DNA of 64,000 bases. Source: UBA2108 sp002713215 (GTDB lineage: Bacteria > Bacteroidota > Bacteroidia > Flavobacteriales_G > Salibacteraceae). A program made the translations under genes and the position numbers. Location: positions 1-64,000 of the forward strand of contig CALAPY010000061.1 of assembly GCA_937891015.1 (NCBI GenBank), written 5' to 3'. How positions within the stretch are numbered: the first letter of the stretch is position 1; every line of letters starts with the position of its first letter. Positions 60,480-64,000 of the stretch are shown here, piece by piece. The notes beneath the pieces were generated by a model. The model had not been told where the DNA came from. It saw only the letters and a list, made by a program, of their open reading frames with translations, and searched no databases.

Positions 60480-62207
60480 TTAGGCTCCGGCATATGAGAC
60501 AAACAATCCTTCTTCGGTCTTCTCAACCTTAGATTGTTCTTTTTTGGCCAAGCCTTTCATGCCTTTATCCCAGCCTTTATTGCTTAGACCAGCTTGTGCT
60601 TTAAGCTCACCTATTTCTATGCGACCAGCGTTTTTAAGGATATCGAAAATGGCTTTTTCGTTATCGGTTAGCTCTACCACCTTCTCAGCAGTTTCAAATT
60701 TCTCGGGCCGCATTTGCGGAAAGAAAAGTACGTCCTGAATACTCGAATTATTGGTAAGGAACATACACAATCGATCGATGCCAATTCCCATACCTGACGT
60801 TGGAGGCATACCGTATTCCAGGGCGCGAAGAAAATCCTGGTCAATAAACATGGCTTCGTCATCTCCTTTTTCAGAGAGTTTCATTTGATCTTCGAATCGC
60901 TCACGTTGATCAATAGGGTCGTTTAATTCGGTATAGGCGTTGGCCAATTCCTTTCCATTCACCATCAATTCAAAACGCTCGGTGAGTGAGTCATCGTCGC
61001 GATGTTTTTTGCACAGGGGAGACATCTCTACCGGATAATCGGTAATGAAGGTAGGTTGAACGTAATTGTGCTCGCATTTTTCGCCAAAGATTTCATCTAC
61101 CAGTTTGCCTTTGCCCATAGATTCATCTACTTCCAGCCCTAGCGCTATGGCAACTTCACGAACTTCAGATTCCGACTTTCCATTGAGGTCGTATCCGGTA
61201 TGTTCTTTAATGGCCGAAAGAATGGGTACCCGGGCATAAGGCGCTTTAAAGTCTACTTCGTTATCTCCGATCGTGGCTTTGGAAGTTCCATTAACTGCAA
61301 TACTTACCTTCTCCAGCATTTCTTCCGTGAACTCCATCATCCAGTGGTAATCCTTGTAAGCTACATAGATTTCCATAACGGTAAATTCGGGATTGTGAGT
61401 TCGGTCCATGCCTTCATTTCTGAAGTCCTTGGCAAATTCGTAAACACCATCAAAACCACCTACGATTAACCGTTTTAGATATAATTCATTGGCTATTCGC
61501 AAGTACAACGGAATGTCTAATGCGTTATGGTGGGTAATGAATGGGCGAGCAGCAGCACCTCCTGGAATGGGTTGAAGGATAGGTGTTTCTACTTCCATAT
61601 AACCTCTTTCATTGAAGAAGTTGCGCATGGTATTCATGATAATATTTCGCTTAACGAAAGTGTCTTTTACTTCGCGATTTACCACCAAATCGACATAACG
61701 CTGACGATACCTCAATTCCGGATCTACAAAAGCATCATAAATTTTTCCATCGGCATCGGTCTTAACAATAGGGAGTGGCTTAAGTGATTTACTCAATACT
61801 TTGAGTTCCTGTACAAACAGTGAGGTTTCTCCTACCTTGGTTGTAAAAACATACCCATTTATTCCAACAAAATCACCTATATCAATGAGCTTTTTAAAAA
61901 CCTCGTTGTACAAGGTTTTATCTTCTCTAGAGCAAATCTCATCTCGAGATACATAGATTTGCAATCGTCCTTCGGCATCCTGAATTTCTGCAAACGAAGC
62001 TTTACCCATAACCCGTTTGGACATGACTCTACCTGCAATAGACACGTTCTGAAAACCTTCAGCCTCAGGTTTATATTTTTCAAGAATTTCAGTAGTTGTT
62101 GTATTAACATCGAACTTTTCAGGAGGATAAGGATTAATTCCCAGTTCCCTCATTTTGTTTAATGCTTCCCTCCTAACTAATTCCTGTTCAGATAATTGCA
62201 AACTCAT
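60480..62207 (-). CDS. lysS: Lysyl-tRNA synthetase (class II)
   Basis: A 575-residue class IIb synthetase that charges tRNA-Lys. The N-terminal OB fold is at about 55-160 (VSIAGRVMSKRVMGKASFAEIQD). The catalytic core includes RYRQRYVDLVVN, FFNERGYMEVETPILQPIPGGAAARPF, FRNEGMDRTHNPEFTVMEIY (motif 2) and SGMGIGIDRLCMFLTN (motif 3). The protein is about 70 residues longer than E. coli LysS because of a C-terminal extension (about 505-575, NEKAIFDILKNAGRIEIGEL) that looks like a winged-helix domain. Such extensions are common in this phylum. Confidence 0.96.
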   Translation of the reverse strand: MSLQLSEQELVRREALNKMRELGINPYPPEKFDVNTTTTEILEKYKPEAEGFQNVSIAGRVMSKRVMGKASFAEIQDAEGRLQIYVSRDEICSREDKTLYNEVFKKLIDIGDFVGINGYVFTTKVGETSLFVQELKVLSKSLKPLPIVKTDADGKIYDAFVDPELRYRQRYVDLVVNREVKDTFVKRNIIMNTMRNFFNERGYMEVETPILQPIPGGAAARPFITHHNALDIPLYLRIANELYLKRLIVGGFDGVYEFAKDFRNEGMDRTHNPEFTVMEIYVAYKDYHWMMEFTEEMLEKVSIAVNGTSKATIGDNEVDFKAPYARVPILSAIKEHTGYDLNGKSESEVREVAIALGLEVDESMGKGKLVDEIFGEKCEHNYVQPTFITDYPVEMSPLCKKHRDDDSLTERFELMVNGKELANAYTELNDPIDQRERFEDQMKLSEKGDDEAMFIDQDFLRALEYGMPPTSGMGIGIDRLCMFLTNNSSIQDVLFFPQMRPEKFETAEKVVELTDNEKAIFDILKNAGRIEIGELKAQAGLSNKGWDKGMKGLAKKEQSKVEKTEEGLFVSYAGA

Positions 62208-62242
62208 GTTTCGCTCAAAATTTAGCTCGATAATTTCGGGCG

Positions 62243-62250
62243 CAAAAGTA
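62243..62250 (-). promoter_or_regulatory. -7 promoter element of lysS
   Basis: TACTTTTG on the minus strand, 35 bases before the ATG at 62207. Confidence 0.55.
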
Positions 62251-62344
62251 AAGATTTCTGAGACCTGGAATTATACTTTTTACGTTGTGTTTAAAGTAAG
62301 TATGTGATAGGATGTTCTATTGATAGTTAAGGATGCCTTAGTCT

Positions 62345-63271
62345 CTATCGTGCTGTTTCGGCTTTGGTAATGGCCTTACCCAAGTATTTTATTCCCATCA
62401 AATTAATCTTCGATTTACTCCTGTAAATGGACAAGTATTCGGTATTGGCATCGAATGATTTTTTGGCAATGCTTTCTTTAAAATCGGAGTTTCGCGCAAA
62501 GGCCAACACCTCTCCGGTTTCGCAATCAATGGCAAAAGTGGTCCATTCAAACTTATGATCCGACCAAAGCACGGTTAAATAAGCAGAGCCTTTTTGTTTG
62601 TTGTTTATTGCCGATTTTATTTCATCTCTACTGGCTAGTTTAAAACTCGTTTTGTAGTATTTCCCTATCATAGCTTCATCCACTTCGCAAATGTCTGCCG
62701 GAATAAGCAGGGTTTTTTCCTTTAATGAAAGCGTAGAAGCAGGAGGAATTTTACTTTTTTTTCGGTTACCGGACTTTGGTTTGTCCCACATGCTTGAAAT
62801 GTATTTATACATGTGCTGAGAAAGAAACAAAACCTCTTCTTCAGATACTAAACACGAAGGCAGGCCCAGTTTAAAAATCCATTCGCGATCAAGATCCGCG
62901 TTATTTCTATTACCCGCATTTTCGCCAGGGTAGAGGATAATCGATTGAATTTCGGCAAATTGGTTTTTTCCTTGAACCGTTCTGGATTCTTGCTTTGCGT
63001 CTCCGGTTAACACCAAATACTTGGAGGCGTTTTCTGGGGTCAGTAGAGCGTTAATTTCTTCAGCGGTCATTCCCTTTATTTCGGAATTTAGGGTCCAATG
63101 TTTTTTAAGGTGTTCTACAATGGCCGGATTGCATTCAAAGTCAGCTTGCTCAACGAGCAGAATTCTTCCTTCCACTTTCAAAGACTTTTCCTGAGTTGGC
63201 AACCAGAATTGGGCACTTAAGGTAAATACTGAAAATGTAAAAACGGTAAATGCGAATACAATCTTATTCAT
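62345..63271 (-). CDS. Secreted protein of unknown function, related to the gene at 59385
   Basis: A 308-residue protein with a signal peptide (residues 1-20, ending LSAQ). It shares length and landmarks with the protein at 59385: YLVLTGDAK near 86, LKEKTLLIPADI near 185, a KLASRDEIKSAINNKQKG segment near 213 and a following strand with DCETGEVLAFA. Identity is low. It starts 3 bases after the TlpA-like gene, so the two are cotranscribed. No catalytic motif is recognised. Confidence 0.6.
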   Translation of the reverse strand: MNKIVFAFTVFTFSVFTLSAQFWLPTQEKSLKVEGRILLVEQADFECNPAIVEHLKKHWTLNSEIKGMTAEEINALLTPENASKYLVLTGDAKQESRTVQGKNQFAEIQSIILYPGENAGNRNNADLDREWIFKLGLPSCLVSEEEVLFLSQHMYKYISSMWDKPKSGNRKKSKIPPASTLSLKEKTLLIPADICEVDEAMIGKYYKTSFKLASRDEIKSAINNKQKGSAYLTVLWSDHKFEWTTFAIDCETGEVLAFARNSDFKESIAKKSFDANTEYLSIYRSKSKINLMGIKYLGKAITKAETAR

Positions 63272-63274
63272 ATC

Positions 63275-64000
63275 TTATTGTGTTACTAATGAATCAATTA
63301 ATGCCGTCATTTCTTCAACAAAGGGCTGATATCGTGAAGTTGCGGGGCCATTAAATCCTGTGTGGATTTTTACTACCTGCTGCTGTTTGTCAAGAATTAT
63401 CAGTGTGGGAAAAGAAATGATTTTGTTCAAGGCCGGAAAAATGTCAGTTACCTTTTCCTTCTTTGAAGTTCCACCATAAACCAAATCATAGGGTATGTTC
63501 ATGTTCTTTCGATAAGAAGATAAACGTGATTGAGCTTGCTCTACATTGTTTCCATTTTCAAAGGCTATGGCCAGCACGTATACCTGATCTGCTCCCCATT
63601 TTTCATATACCGATTTCAGGTATTCTGTTTCGTCCTTACAATTCGGACACCAGGTTCCCATAATCTGGATAAAGGATACCTTATTGCTAAAATTTGGGTG
63701 TTCCAGAGACAGAACATCTCCTGATGACATACCCAGTTGAAATCCAAAGGAAGAGGTATCGTCTTTTATGTAGGTAAGTGAATCGGGGTGCATTAAATCA
63801 AATGTGTCATTTTTTGCGCCGGTCCACTTTTTTTGATAATGGTTCCCAGAATAAAAATATCCATTGTTTAGGTTCAGCTGATTGTCTGCCGAATCAATCT
63901 CAACGTTAGAAGTAAAAAGAAACGCATGTGACCCATCGAAGCAGGAAAGAAATAATCGATTGCCCGATTGAACACCTTCTAAATAGCGGTAATCGCCGGT
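63275..64000 (-). CDS. TlpA-like thioredoxin-fold protein, N terminus beyond the window
   Basis: The frame is open to base 64000, so the gene begins outside the window; at least 241 residues are present. The upstream part reads TGDYRYLEGVQSGNRLF followed by FDGSHAFLF and NNGYFYSGNHYQKKW, as in TlpA-family proteins with an N-terminal strand-rich domain. The redoxin domain has IMGTWCPNCKDE (CPNC), LAIAFENGN and FPTLIILDKQQ. A periplasmic thiol reductase is likely. Starting it at the internal Met 63793 would drop clearly coding sequence. Confidence 0.8.
   Translation of the reverse strand, partial: TGDYRYLEGVQSGNRLFLSCFDGSHAFLFTSNVEIDSADNQLNLNNGYFYSGNHYQKKWTGAKNDTFDLMHPDSLTYIKDDTSSFGFQLGMSSGDVLSLEHPNFSNKVSFIQIMGTWCPNCKDETEYLKSVYEKWGADQVYVLAIAFENGNNVEQAQSRLSSYRKNMNIPYDLVYGGTSKKEKVTDIFPALNKIISFPTLIILDKQQQVVKIHTGFNGPATSRYQPFVEEMTALIDSLVTQ

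Noticed and set aside
1..64000. tRNA, rRNA, CRISPR arrays, prophage or insertion sequences
   Set aside because: I looked for T-loop motifs, regular short repeats with spacers, integrases and transposases, and found none.

Overview
The window reads as chromosomal DNA of a member of the Bacteroidota, most likely Flavobacteriales. It is moderately AT-rich and densely coded. Many genes carry an upstream TAnnTTTG element, the -7 motif of the Bacteroidota primary sigma factor, and strong Shine-Dalgarno sequences are rare. Typical families of the phylum are present: an IPExxxVDY protein next to pyk and rnc, DUF4136 and DUF3109 proteins, TPR-HisKA_3 sensor kinases and many secreted proteins of unknown function. 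No rRNA, tRNA, CRISPR array, insertion sequence or prophage was seen.

Layout. 0-7 kb: a bestrophin-like channel; an operon of two thioredoxin-fold peroxiredoxin-like proteins and a membrane PAS protein; a RibD/DHFR-like reductase; asnS with an Omp85-type barrel. 7-14 kb: a TetR-controlled tripartite RND efflux operon (regulator, TolC-like channel, lipoprotein adaptor, RND pump) closed by a good terminator. 14-19 kb: two divergent secreted paralogues (A and B) in a tandem duplication that also copied a promoter and the 5' end of a PH-domain gene, then that PH gene and an FtsX-like permease. 19-26 kb: tilS, a DUF3109 protein, a 530-bp non-coding region and the class I ribonucleotide reductase genes nrdB-nrdA, followed by structured repeat DNA. 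26-31 kb: a caspase-fold protease, a DUF4384-like protein and a DASS/SLC13 transporter in one operon, then a CoA-transferase. 31-38 kb: yicC-gmk-nadD, an ArsC-like protein with an EamA transporter, a lysyl-phosphatidylglycerol-synthase-like membrane protein, an HNH nuclease-like gene and a second EamA transporter. 38-44 kb: pheS, acpP-fabF, rnc, the IPExxxVDY gene, pyk and a bacilliredoxin. 44-47 kb: an ECF sigma factor, a putative anti-sigma protein and a TPR histidine kinase. 47-64 kb: a zinc/cation exporter, envelope proteins, a COG2509 flavoprotein, a nucleoid-associated protein, a P460-like cytochrome, a phosphoesterase, a class I isoprenoid-synthase-like protein, a decayed TPR membrane gene, an HxlR regulator, lysS between two related secreted proteins, and a TlpA-like protein cut by the right edge.

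Most of the content is housekeeping. The points most worth following are non-coding or architectural: a 22-bp stem starting 2 nt after the rnc stop codon; a perfect 13-bp hairpin whose loop is the acpP stop codon; a long hairpin that begins inside the last nrdA codons; a 62-bp block kept identical beside heavily diverged paralogues; a C-terminal two-helix membrane module shared by a PAS protein and a TPR pseudogene; and a protein of unknown function with both metal-binding motifs of class I terpenoid synthases.
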